Shown here: one piece after another, positions 23,146-33,691 of the stretch | Position numbering within the stretch: the first letter of the stretch is position 1 | Layout of the letters: each line of letters begins with the position of its first letter | Assembly: GCA_963932465.1 (NCBI GenBank) | Contig: OZ010789.1 | Span: forward strand, 599,445,968 to 599,509,967 | Direction of reading: 5' to 3' | DNA length: 64,000 nt | Source: Maratus speciosus | Taxonomy: Eukaryota; Arthropoda; Arachnida; Araneae; Salticidae | Notes under the pieces: generated by a model | Database searches by the model: none | What the model was told of the DNA's origin: nothing | What the model saw: the letters and a program-made list of their open reading frames with translations, nothing else | Made by a program: the position numbers and the translations under genes

Positions 23146-24628
23146 GGGGCTGTGCATATATAACGTTATCAACTTTTTGGTAATTTTGGAGCCTCTCCAC
23201 CCCTTCCGATATCATACATTATCACCCCTCGACCCCTCCCCCCGCAATAATATCGTTATCAATGTCCGATTTTTTTTTTTTTTTTTTTTTTTTTTTAGGT
23301 TTTTGGAATTTATTTCTTTTATATGGAATGATATCTCTCTATTCTAAAAAAAAGTAACTACTGCTGTCACCGCCACCGCCGGTTTTGATTTTTTTGTGAC
23401 CGGAGGCCTTTCTTCGTTAATATTAACAAAAATAATGCATACAAAAATATGAAAATCGGTGGTTTTATACAGAAATGTTTGATAAACACGCTGATGCAGA
23501 CAGTTTTCAAATCGAAGAATTATTTTAAGAGTTATTTAATGCTAAAGTTGGACAAAATCGTTCCACTAAAAAAGTTTTATAGCAGCAAAAACTATACATG
23601 GCAGTGTAATCATTTTTAGATCATTTTATGCGTCAGAATTTACCGGAGTGCAGATTGCATTAATTTTTTTATTTTGACTCATTTTTTCAGGTTTTATTTC
23701 TATTTTAAATTCAAATTTTCAGCATTTCTAGAGATATTTTTTACAGATTTCAGAAAATTGTACTAATTTAAACTGTTGCCAACTGTATAAAAAGCGCAAG
23801 CAATAATGTTTGCTTCAAATTAAAAATTTATTTACACGTGACTATTATAAACAGGAAAAAAACTTTCAAATTAGAATTAAATAATTACGTATAAAAAGCA
23901 GGAACTTATTAAAAATTACGTCATAAAAAGTATACACGTGAATTTTAAAAGAGAAAGGATATTGTAAAATAATAAATTCATTAACATGCGTTAGAAGTCT
24001 TAGGAGAAATTACGTCATATTTACGTCACATTATAGTTATTACATAAAATGAACACAAAATAATATTGAAAAAAAGTTTAAATTTAGAAATTGCGCTAGA
24101 CATTTATTTGATATTTTGAGAATTAATTTAAAAGGTCCCATTTAAAAGAACTTTCTTTTCGCTTTGTTAAAAAATATTAGGAGACAAAGACTCTCTTTAC
24201 TTAATTCCTTTTATATTAGCTTATTTTGAAATGTTGTTACACGTGTATACGTCATCAAGTTATTTTTATTTCGACGTTTTATTTGTGTTTTTATTAATGT
24301 TGTACGAATTTATTTGTTCTTTCGTTATTTAAAATAAAAATTATATCAATTTGTATAATTTGGCGAGTGGTTTGGCGATTTATATAATTTGGCGAAATTG
24401 GTCGACAGGATAATCAAGTAGTACCGCAGCGGATTTGGCGTTAAAATTCCCCAATCAAAGAGAAATGAATAGAAATTCGTTTATAGGGAGATCGCCACTG
24501 TTTTTTAAATTATAATTCAATCTTACGAAATCTTTTTAAAACCGATCAAATTAGCGTGCATTTAGAGTCTGCGGTGTCTGGACGGGGGGTTGGCGAGCGT
24601 AGCTCGTAGGGGGCCGAGCCCCCTAGTA

Positions 24629-24668
<40 letters not shown>

Positions 24669-25322
24669 TACACTTACTTTTCGGATACTTTACTGATTCA
24701 AATGAAGAGAAGTCAATAAAATATCACTTTATATATGAAATAACTTTATATAAAATAACACTTAAAAGAAATAGTTACTATTTAAAAGTATTTTATAATA
24801 GTTATTCGTTACATAATACATTAGACAGTAGTAATGTCTTCTTGCACTTGCCCTGCACGGAGGAAAGGCGGGTGGGGACAGATAGAAATTCTTATCAACA
24901 AAACAGGTGGACAACATTCTTTCTGTTTCTCTTTTATTTATTAGCAAACACAAATTTAATTTCAAATATACTTCGCATATGATTTCTCGAACAGTGATTA
25001 TATATGCATGTACATATGAAGAAGAATAGTAATGGCAAACGTTGAGGTATTCTATATTTTGGAATTAAATAATTTTATAAAAATTTAGTGATTTTAATAA
25101 TAACTTTGTATTTTCATAAAAATAGATGATAGACTAAAAAAAGATGACATACTATTTTGATGTAAAGATCATGTTACAGATAAAAAGGGGAAATTTTGGT
25201 TGGATCAATAATGATATCAATATCAAAAGACAACCCCCCCCTCCCACCAGAGATATCTTACGATATCATGTACCAGACTTCCCCCCCCCCCTAAAATGAT
25301 AACGATATATATCCATAGCCCC
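23146..25322. mobile_element. Harbinger-like TIR element L1 (hosting Helitron A3)
   Basis: Ends GGGGCTGTGCATATATAACG and, inverted, ATATATCCATAGCCCC are flanked by TTA on both sides. A 3-bp TWA duplication with G-rich termini fits PIF/Harbinger, but there is no coding support. Without the nested Helitron it is ~880 bp. A second, right-half copy is at 36420-36724. Confidence 0.6.
23334..24626 (+). mobile_element. Helitron family A, copy A3
   Basis: Runs from TCTCTCTATTCTAAAAAAAA after A (23333) to the CGAGC-GTA-GCTCG hairpin, the GGGGGC-CGA-GCCCCC palindrome and CTAG before T (24627). Very similar to A4 at 39970-41261 over the full length. No Rep/helicase frame. A ~34-base A-run follows the right end. 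Confidence 0.85.
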
Positions 25323-26314
25323 TTACTAAGGTGAAGGATGATGTCTAAATGAACAATTTGGAAAACGCACAATGCACTGGAAAACCCAATTTCTGCTATC
25401 ATCATGAATAGACGGTAAAATATACGATTTTTTTGTGAAGCCCAGTGTATGAGCTATAGATATGTATGCATGCTACATAGTATGCTGAAAGTTAGTTCAG
25501 TTAAACGCAGAGCACAGTTGAAAATTTCCATTTAGCAATTTATCTCAATAAACACATATTGTAGAAAACTTTTGTGCAGCCCTGTATACAGTCTACAGAA
25601 TTTATAGACACCAAGTAACATTAAAAAAATAATTAAATTTAAAAACGCATACCACGACTGAAAATGCACTTCCAGCAATTATTTTCCGTAGGCTTCAGTA
25701 GTTCAATTATTGCTCTTTTTCTTCTATAGCCAAATACTTTTGTGTGTCCCTGTAAATGAACGATAAATTCTATGCTTAACCACGTTCAATAGTAAGACCC
25801 TTGTAGTACACTTCAGTGATATATATCAATTTCAATATATTTAAAATAGTATAATATCATTAAAATAAACCGCAAACGACTTTTCTCCATAGACCTTAAT
25901 GTAACGGAACTCTTTTAAGTATTCCTGAAAATGAACCTTAAATGCTACACACTACATTTTCAATACCGAACATGCCGCAGTGAACCCCAATAACATATAT
26001 CAATTTCATGGCAATTGGACTATATTTACGCGAGCTAGAGCACGGACAGACAGACGGACATACAACCCGAAGTCATAAACACTTTTCAACTATGTTGGAA
26101 AGTGTTAAAAAAGTGTAAAAATAAAAAATCTGAGTATCAGGTGCATTGGAACGTGTCTTCATATGTCCCTATGTGTATTAACAGAACTGTATGACAGATA
26201 CAGCTAATCATATGCTAACAGATAGACAAACATTATTCTTTTATACAGATGTGGAACCAACAAATATTCGTAAAAGATCCAAAGATATATACTAGTCGGA
26301 TGTGGCAATCCTAA

Positions 26315-27190
26315 AACTTTCTTCTGTCTCGTGCATGCTAATACTTCCTGAAAAATGCAGCATATCAGCGTTATTAATTAGGTGATTTACACCAAAATCT
26401 AATTATCAACAACTTGCGTCAACTTCTAACAGAATCTGAAATTGGATGAAAATCCGTGCATTAGTTCTTGAGATAGAGAAAAAAATCTGCATAGCAGTGC
26501 CACCTGTTGGGCGATTTACACCAAAAACTAAATAGCACTAATTTATATCATGGACTAACTGACTCTGAAGCTTCATGAAAATTCATGCATTAGTTCTTCA
26601 GATACAGTTATTGTGAAAAATGGAACATAGCAGCGCCACCTGTTGGGTGATTTACACCAAAAACTAAACATCAATAATTTATATCAGGGACTAACTTAAG
26701 CTGAAGTTTGATGAAAATTCGTGCATCAGTTCTTGAGCTAGAGCTATTGCGATAATCATCCATAATGCAACATAGCAGCGCCACCTGTTGGGCGACTTTC
26801 TCCCAAAAGTAATCAGCACCAAATTATATCAAGGATTAACTTAATCTGAAGTTTTATAAAAACCATGCATTAGTTCTTGAGATAGAGCTATTGCGGAAAT
26901 CGTGAAAAATGCAGCATAGCAGCGCCACCTGTTGGGCGATTTGCACCCAAAAGTAAGTTTATATCAAGGTCTAACCGAATACAAAGTTTTGTGAAATTCC
27001 ATGCATTAGTTCTTGAGATAGAGCGGCCACAAAATTTATGTCACATACAGACAGACTCACAAACATTTTCTAAAAACTATCAAATCGTGTTTAGGACCTT
27101 CTAAAACGTATAAATCCATCGAAAACTGAAAGACGAAATTTTTCACGAATCCAATACTTTCTTCTTGTAAAGATAGAAGAAAGTAATAAA
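26315..27190 (-). mobile_element. Repeat family D, copy D2
   Basis: Bounded by 'aactttcttctgtctcg' and 'gtaaagatagaagaaagta'. Minus-strand modules with 'cagcgccacctgttgggcga' recur at ~129-144 bp spacing ('ttagttctt' at 26461, 26590, 26726, 26870 and 27006). It lies inverted relative to D1 and D3. Confidence 0.65.
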
Positions 27191-27570
27191 CTGAGGAATG
27201 CAATTTGCATGTCTCCTAAAAACTGAACCAACCATGGTAAAGTAGCTAATCATTTAATTACGCTAAGTTAAAAAGCTTTAATATAAGTTTTTCCTTTAAA
27301 AAAAGCAAATAGATAAAAAAAAAAGTAACGTATGATGAATGAATTCTATTGAGCTATTACAGTCAATATTCAATCTTACTAATCTTAATTTAGAAAAAGT
27401 AAATAAATAGATGTTATCATTTGTTTTAGATTCTCATCAAGGAAACGTAGCAGCAATCACAGTCTAAGAAACGGTTTAGAAGCTTAGATCTTTATTTTCA
27501 GATTGGCACGTGCTAAAAAGTAAAAATAAATTCAGCTTTCTTTTTTGACGTAATCTTTTTCATACATGTT
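27191..27570. other. Unassigned A+T-rich spacer between D2 and D3
   Basis: No gene or repeat match seen. Confidence 0.4.
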
Positions 27571-27574
27571 TTTT

Positions 27575-28957
27575 CACTTTTTTATATCTTTACAATAAGA
27601 AAGTATTGGATTTGTGAAAAATTTCGACTTCTGGTTTTCGATTGATTTATACATTTTAGAAGGTCCTGAACACGGTTTGATGGTTTTTAGAAAACGTTTG
27701 TCTGTGAGTCTGTCTGTCACTCTGTCTGTATGTGACAAAAATTTTGTGGGTGCTCTATCTCAAGAACTAATGCACTGAATTTCACAAAACTGTAGATTTA
27801 GTTAGACCTTGATATAAACTGGTGTTGATTAGTTTTTGGTGTATATCGGGCAACAGGTGGCGCTTTCTCGATTTTCACAATAGCTCTATCTCAAGAACTA
27901 ACGCACGGATTTTAATGAAACTTAAGATTCAGTTACAAGTTGACTTAAGTTGTTGCTCAATTGATTTTGGTGTATATCGCCGAACAAGTCGCGCTGCTAT
28001 GCTACATGTTTCACGATTTCAGCAATAACTTTATCTCTAGAACTAATGTACGGAATTTAATAAAACTTTAGATTCAGTTAGACCTTGATATAAACTGGTG
28101 CTAATTAGTTTTTGTTGTATATCGCTCAATAGGTGGTGCTGCTGTGATGAATATTTTACGATTTTCGCAAAAGCTACATCTCAAAAACTAAAGAACGCAA
28201 TTTAATCAAATTTAATATTCTGTCACATTTTCACGTAAATAGATCTTTATTAGACTTGGGTGTATATTGAACAACAGGTGTTGATTTTATGCTCTTTGGG
28301 TTGGAAATTTTGGTTGCGGACACCTAAGAGGGTGGGGTTGCGAAGTTCAATGATTTGTTTGAAGCAATACGATACTTATATCTCCTTGTTAAATGCATCT
28401 TATTCCAACGAACCTATGTACCTTTAAAATCCTCATGATAGTCCAAGAGCCCACAGCACAAAAACCTATATGTTATCAAGCACAAGAAAAAAACCTTTAT
28501 TTTATGTGAGAGTAGAAGTAGGGGAATGTAATGATCCATGTCTGTCGGAAGTGAAGTGGGACATAAACCAAAAATTAAAAACACCAGTGGTTGACCCGTA
28601 AGTTTATCATTGTGTTTGTCCTACAACTATCCTCCATGTTTTCATACCTTTGTTTGTAGGACAAACACAATGATAAACCTACGAGTCAACCACTGGTGAT
28701 ATTAATTTTTGGCTTATGAACCACTTCACTTCCGGCAGACATGGATCATTAGATTCCCCTATTTCTACTCTCCCATAAAATAAAGTTTTTTTTTCTTGTG
28801 CTTAATAACATAAGTTTTTATGCTGTCGGCTGTTGGACTATGATGGGAATAGATTATCATTTAGTTTTGGCACTGTGATAGCGAATTTTGAATTATTAAC
28901 ATTATGAGATAGAAGAAACTTTTGTGATTGGGACATACGACTAGTTTCTGTTTGTAA
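27575..28957 (+). mobile_element. Repeat family D, copy D3 (interrupted by a foldback)
   Basis: Begins 'tatctttacaataagaaagta' and ends 'gagatagaagaaacttttgtg' near 28922. The 'agaacta' landmark lies at 27773, 27894, 28039 and (as 'aaaacta') 28194. A 400-bp foldback occupies 28440-28839. The Tc1-2 element sits just beyond its right end. Confidence 0.65.
28440..28839. mobile_element. Foldback (palindromic) element FB2
   Basis: The arms pair from AGTCCAAGAGCCCACAGCA at the left to TGCTGTCGGCTGTTGGACT at the right, and through the interior (for example 'aatgatccatgtctgtcgg' with 'ccggcagacatggatcatt'). It is flanked by a 5-bp direct repeat ATGAT (28435-28439, 28840-28844). The central 28589-28691 is the apical stem-loop shared with FB1. 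No reading frame. Confidence 0.8.
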
Positions 28958-28959
28958 TA

Positions 28960-30490
28960 CACTGCTCAAAACAATTAAAGGATATTTGAAGTTTTATATA
29001 AAATAAAGATATAAACGAAATTTTTTTTGCCGAAAATAGAAGAAGAGAATCACAAATGCAAATTTTTCTGGTTTTCAAACTGTGGAGTATTCAAATTTTG
29101 AGTTCGATGTCAAAAACGTCGCTTCAGCGGCAGCGAATGAAATTTGACTTCCAACTGGATAAAAGAGAATGAAGACAAGGATGATCGGCATTCAGTGATT
29201 GCTTTGTTTCGATGAGTACGATGTCTCAGCGAAGTCATTTGACAGATTCAGAAGCTTTGAGAATTGTTGGTAGGTTAGAAGGGGGCCAAACTCAAGCCGA
29301 AGTAGCGCAAGCCATTGGAGTGTCACAAAGTGTCATTTCCAGGATCTGGAACCGTTTTTTGGAGGGTGGATGTGCAGGCCGAAGACCAGGGCAAGGTCGT
29401 AGACGGGCAACAACGCCCAATGAAGATCGGTATTTAGCGTTAACAGCTCGGAGACACCGAACCATGAACGCTAATCTTCTTCAACAACACCTTCGCTCGG
29501 CTACAGGCACCACGATTTCAACTCAGACTGTCCGAAACCGGCTCCATGCTGTAGGTCTGTATGCTCGCCGACCGATGGTATGTGTTAGATTAACATCAAG
29601 GCATCGTCGCGACCGCAGGGAGTGGGCAACCGAGCATGTCAACTGGAGGAGAAATGAATGGAGCAATATTCTGTTTTCTGACGAATCCCGTTTTTCTGTG
29701 CATCCGGATAATAGGCGTATTTTCATCTGGAGGGACCGTGGCAGTAGGAATAATCCTGCGTTCGTGCACGAAAGTGTCAGATTTGGCGGTGGAGGAGTGT
29801 TGGTGTATGGTGGCATCTCCATTGACGGGCGCACTGACCTCTACATCATTCGAGATGGAGCTCTGACTGGTCGCCGATATAGGGATGAGATCCTCAGACC
29901 TATTGTAGTCCCTTACGCTGCAGCAATCGGAGATAACTTCATTTTAATGGACGATAACTGCAGGCCACATCGTGCAAACCTTGTGGAGGATTTCATTTTC
30001 GAGGAAGGAATCGTTCGAATGGAATGGCCAGCGTGTTCTCCAGACATGAATCCAATCGAGCACGTTTGGGACGCTCTAGGAAGACGAGTTTCTGGCCGCC
30101 AACAACCCCCACAAACTCTCCAAGAACTGGAAAGAGCTCTTCTGGAAGAGTGGGGCAGAATACCCCAACTCGTCATTAATAGCCTCATTGAGTCCATGCC
30201 TCAAAGGTGTTCAACGTTGCTGGCCGCCCGTGGAAACCATACCCCCTACTGAAAATGATTTTCTTTGAAGAAAACACCTTTTCTTATTCTTTTTTTCTCA
30301 TATGCACAAATTGTGTTTTTTTCCTTTAGTACACAAATACGCAATAAAATGCATTTTTTTCTGCCAAACATGTGTAATTTATTCTCATATAACCTACTAT
30401 GTCTGTCGACCATGTATCAATCAGCTAAACAGTTTACCAGATACAAAATCCACCTAAAACTGCAATATCCTTTAATTGTTTTGAGCAGTG
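28960..30490 (+). mobile_element. Tc1-like transposon Tc1-2, apparently intact
   Basis: Terminal inverted repeats begin CACTGCTCAAAACAATTAAA and are identical for ~27 bp, with only a 1-base indel and a substitution in the next ten. TA lies on both sides (28958-28959, 30491-30492). Length is 1531 bp, with one uninterrupted transposase gene. Confidence 0.95.
29212..30252 (+). CDS. Tc1/mariner-superfamily transposase (DD34E), intact
   Basis: 346 residues, the usual Tc1 length, open from ATG to TGA. The N-terminal helix-turn-helix (about residues 12-50, with SQSVISRIWNRF as recognition helix) would bind the terminal repeats. A basic stretch follows (GRRPGQGRRR, residues 56-65), then a second helical region with TQTVRNRLH. 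The catalytic DDE domain has Asp157 in LFSDESRF, Asp248 in MDDNCRPH and Glu283 in SPDMNPIEHVW, with 34 residues between the last two. The protein would act in the nucleus by cut-and-paste. A second in-frame Met at residue 4 is an alternative start. The coding part is clearly G+C-richer than its surroundings, in keeping with recent arrival. It looks able to make a working enzyme, but expression is unknown. Confidence 0.95.
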   Translation: MSTMSQRSHLTDSEALRIVGRLEGGQTQAEVAQAIGVSQSVISRIWNRFLEGGCAGRRPGQGRRRATTPNEDRYLALTARRHRTMNANLLQQHLRSATGTTISTQTVRNRLHAVGLYARRPMVCVRLTSRHRRDRREWATEHVNWRRNEWSNILFSDESRFSVHPDNRRIFIWRDRGSRNNPAFVHESVRFGGGGVLVYGGISIDGRTDLYIIRDGALTGRRYRDEILRPIVVPYAAAIGDNFILMDDNCRPHRANLVEDFIFEEGIVRMEWPACSPDMNPIEHVWDALGRRVSGRQQPPQTLQELERALLEEWGRIPQLVINSLIESMPQRCSTLLAARGNHTPY

Positions 30491-30492
30491 TA

Positions 30493-30725
30493 ATTTAAAC
30501 TAACATACATTTGGTTTTCTTTAAATTTTTAACACTTTCTTTCAATTTTATTAATGACAAAGGTTGCGGATTTTCAAAATCATACTAAAGTTCTCATTTC
30601 GGTCATATTAGGACAAGATCTCTAATAAAGTATGAAATGAAATAAGGGGAAATATTATAACAGAAAAAAAAATTATAGCGTAGCTATTAAACGCAACGAC
30701 ATTCGCAAGCTAATGTTAAACTAGT
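30493..30725. other. Unassigned A+T-rich spacer
   Basis: Nothing recognised. Confidence 0.3.
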
Positions 30726-30829
30726 GGGGGCGTTGTTTACAAATTTCAATATTTTAAAATTATTAATTTTTATAGGATACTAGTTATTACCCGTGACATC
30801 GCTCACGTAGCATTAAAAGAAAGATAAAT
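30726..30829. repeat. Exact 104-bp direct repeat, left copy
   Basis: Identical to 32726-32829, offset by exactly 2000 bases. It contains 54 bp of non-element sequence and then, from CTAG at 30780, the 3' end of a minus-strand Helitron (next entry). Confidence 0.9.
30780..30829 (-). mobile_element. Helitron 3' end (family C), left copy
   Basis: On the minus strand the sequence ends with hairpin CGTGA-GCGATG-TCACG, about ten bases and CTAG, followed by T. This is the standard Helitron terminus. Only ~50 bp remain before the foldback at 30830. Confidence 0.6.
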
Positions 30830-31797
30830 CCCAACAAAAAGTTTTCGGTAAAAAAAAAAAAAAAAAAAAGCGCCAAGTTCTCTTTAATGTTTCGGCCAGA
30901 AAAAGTAGTGATATCTGAAGTTCGCACAAGTTAAAAGCCAAACATCCCAAATCTTTCATTGAAAATGGCTTCCTGCGACTTGGCCGTTAATGCCTTCTAC
31001 AGCATTTCAAAATTAATGATTGGAAATTACGCATTTATGAATTATTTAAATATTAAAAGAAATATTAGAATGCAAAGAGGCAAATTCACATAAAGACATT
31101 ATAAGTAAAAGATTTCTGATAACTAACATTCAGTTTCAACAAACATTAGTTTTGGTTACAGATCATTTAGTCCACTTGTGGTTTAATTGCCATTTTGTAC
31201 GGTCTAAAGCTAAAGTCATTAACGTAAAACCCAAGAAATAAAACAAAATTTACTTACTTCAAATCTCACAATGTGTTACATTATATTTTATTGTATAAAA
31301 TTGAATTCTTGTGTATTGACGAAAGAGATTTTTTTTGTTTGAACATTTATTATAGTCTGTTTGCATACATTAAGAGGTATTCGATTTATAAACTGTTAAA
31401 AGCTGATACTAATTATGTTTTAGCAATTAGGGATAGTATCTCCTGAATACAAGTATTTTGTTATTTTTAACTTCTAATCATTTAAATGGACTGAAGTTGT
31501 TTAAATGCTTTTTTCAAATGTGTATTTTATTTCTGTACTCTGTGTCACAAAATGCCTAAAATAATCAAAAAATGTAGTTGACATGTAGCTCATTTGTACA
31601 TATTTTAAAATTTGAAAAACTCTCTCGAAGGCATTAACGGCCAAGTCGCAGGAAGCCATTTTCAATGAAAGATTTGGGATGTTTGGCTTTTAACTTGTGC
31701 GAACATCAGATATCAGTACTTTTTCTGGCCGAAACATTAAAGAGAACTTGGCGCTTTTTTTTTTTTTTTTTTTTTTTACCGAAAACTTTTTGTTGGG
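30830..31797. mobile_element. Long-TIR foldback element U
   Basis: The arms 30830-30997 and ~31627-31797 are inverted copies (~168 bp) starting CCCAACAAAAAGTTTTCGGT, with a poly-A/poly-T tract at matching positions. The ~630-bp centre is A+T-rich with no transposase frame. The outermost bases next to each arm do not give a clear duplication. The sequence just right of the element (atatcactacttttt) resembles part of the left arm. Confidence 0.7.
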
Positions 31798-32725
31798 ATA
31801 TCACTACTTTTTGTATGTTTTTTCAAGTTTGTTATTCTAAACTATATTAATATGAAAAAACTTAAATTTCGGTACTTTTATGTTAGCTGGGAGCAAATCT
31901 CCTCATTAGCCTTTTATTTTTTCGCCAATAGCAGTTTTCATTTTTCACATGTGTAAATTAGAAACAATGCTTTGATTTTCAAATAAAATATTTTGGTTTA
32001 TGTTATTATTTCTTATTTATTTATTTAATTATTTCTATGTTAAATATTCTATTAAATAAAATGAGGGAAATGCATCTATTTTAAATGAGATGACTGAAAA
32101 GTATATATCTTTAAATGAAATGAATGCAATATGAACAATGAAGTTGGGAACAGTATTTGGCGATTTGCCACTTGCGCCCGGCTAAAATAAAAATACCTAA
32201 ATTTATTTTATTGAGCTTTACAAATTTATACTTTATTTCTTTTTATATTAAAGTACTAGCCGCCTCTAGCAAGCAGTATTTACCGTATTAATTCCATGTT
32301 AAACGTTGCATCATGTTACTGTTATTCATAATTTAATTTACTTGCTCATTCTTTTGCCAAGTCGGAAGCTTTTGATAGAGAAATCAAGAACTCTTTATGA
32401 TCATGGAAGCACATCATATATTTTGTGTTGTTATGTATTTCATCTTTCCTGACAAATATCTCTTAACTCACTTATGCATGTTTCCTTAGCAGTTACGATT
32501 CGTTCTCTAATGCGGAAATTTTTAATCCTATTAAGTAATCTTTTTTAATTGGGCTCACTGCCAATTGTTGTATTTTAACTGATACGACTGGGTACAAGTG
32601 AAATGGTTCTTATGAAATCCTTTGACAATATCTGCATTTGCATTAAACCATATTGATGCTAATATCTTTTTGTTTCACGTTAACCTTTTCAATAGACTTG
32701 ATTAAGGAAGAATAGAAGATCTACC
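31798..32725. other. Mostly unassigned; short Helitron W-like fragment
   Basis: At 32261-32360 'ctagccgcc' and 'ttattcataatttaattt' match the terminal and internal parts of the W elements at 47102 and 63587. The rest is A+T-rich without recognisable features. Confidence 0.35.
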
Positions 32726-32829
32726 GGGGGCGTTGTTTACAAATTTCAATATTTTAAAATTATTAATTTTTATAGGATACTAGTTATTACCCGTGACATC
32801 GCTCACGTAGCATTAAAAGAAAGATAAAT
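32726..32829. repeat. Exact 104-bp direct repeat, right copy
   Basis: Identical to 30726-30829. Here the family C Helitron sequence (minus strand, 3' end at 32780) continues past 32829 instead of being cut by a foldback. Confidence 0.9.
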
Positions 32830-33063
32830 GCATTAATTATGCAAAACATTTCCCTTCCGATAATTAAAAACATATATAATTAACCGCACATTTTATAGGA
32901 GACAATACGGTATTTCTTATTTAAAGGGCCCTTGACATAACTCAGTCACATAAAAGTAAATTTTTGTATCAAATGATATAAACAATCGCAAAAATGAAAC
33001 TGAAATCAATGAAAAAAAAAAAGATGGGCAAGTAAAATCGTGGAAATCAACGAATTTCTCAAC

Positions 33064-33099
<36 letters not shown>

Positions 33100-33690
33100 A
33101 CGCTGGGGGAATTCTATTGAAACAGTGTATTTTAGGGGGTATTTGGTATGAAATTTGCATATATTTTTTTTTTGTGTGTATTTGTACAACATCTATTACA
33201 AAAAAAAAAAAAAAAAATACAACAGCCGTTTTTAAAAATGAAACATTCTTTTTACTTTTTTAAAGCTAAAAGAAATATGGAATAAAAATTCGGGTGTCAA
33301 ACCACGATTTAAAAACGTGTCTTCAACATATATTGAACTCCCGAGCCTTAATTTTGATACCGACAGATGGAAAATGATATTTTTGATGCAATCATATTGT
33401 ACCCTTTAGATTTTATGAACATAAATGCAACTTTCTTTTTTTAAAAAAGCAATTTTAATTCATTTCTGAAACGAACTGCTATAAAAATTAATACTCGTCA
33501 AAAATTGTTTTTTTTTTCAAGCAGTTGAGATAATTTTTTAGTTTTTAAGAATGAAAATAACTATTTTCGGCTAGTCATGGCGTCATTTTCGACATGGGTA
33601 ATTTTGCGGTGCATATTATTAACATTTACTATCAATTTTATTTCGAAACATTTATTTTTAACTTTTTTCAATTTTAAAATAACAAGTAAG
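32830..33690. other. Unassigned region with long A-runs
   Basis: Poly-A tracts lie at 33066-33097 and 33200-33217. The left part probably continues Helitron family C; its 5' end was not found. No gene. Confidence 0.35.
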
Positions 33691-33691
33691 A

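Larger units (their letters stand above)
23075..26107 (-). mobile_element. Repeat family H, copy H3 (interrupted)
   Basis: H3 starts at 'gaaacactttccaacat' and ends at 'atgttggaaagtgtt' near 26091-26105. It is split at 23146-25322 by a Harbinger-like element. Joining the flanks with a single TTA gives 'cacagtttactaagg', matching the uninterrupted copy near 60358-60375 ('cacagtttaataaag'). Confidence 0.7.

Noticed and set aside
29523..30197. Minus-strand and alternative-frame ORFs over the Tc1-2 gene
   Set aside because: Shadows of the 346-codon transposase, caused by its G+C-rich sequence.
30830..31797. Clear target duplication for foldback U
   Set aside because: The bases outside the arms do not match beyond two positions, and the intact counterpart at 32830 does not help.
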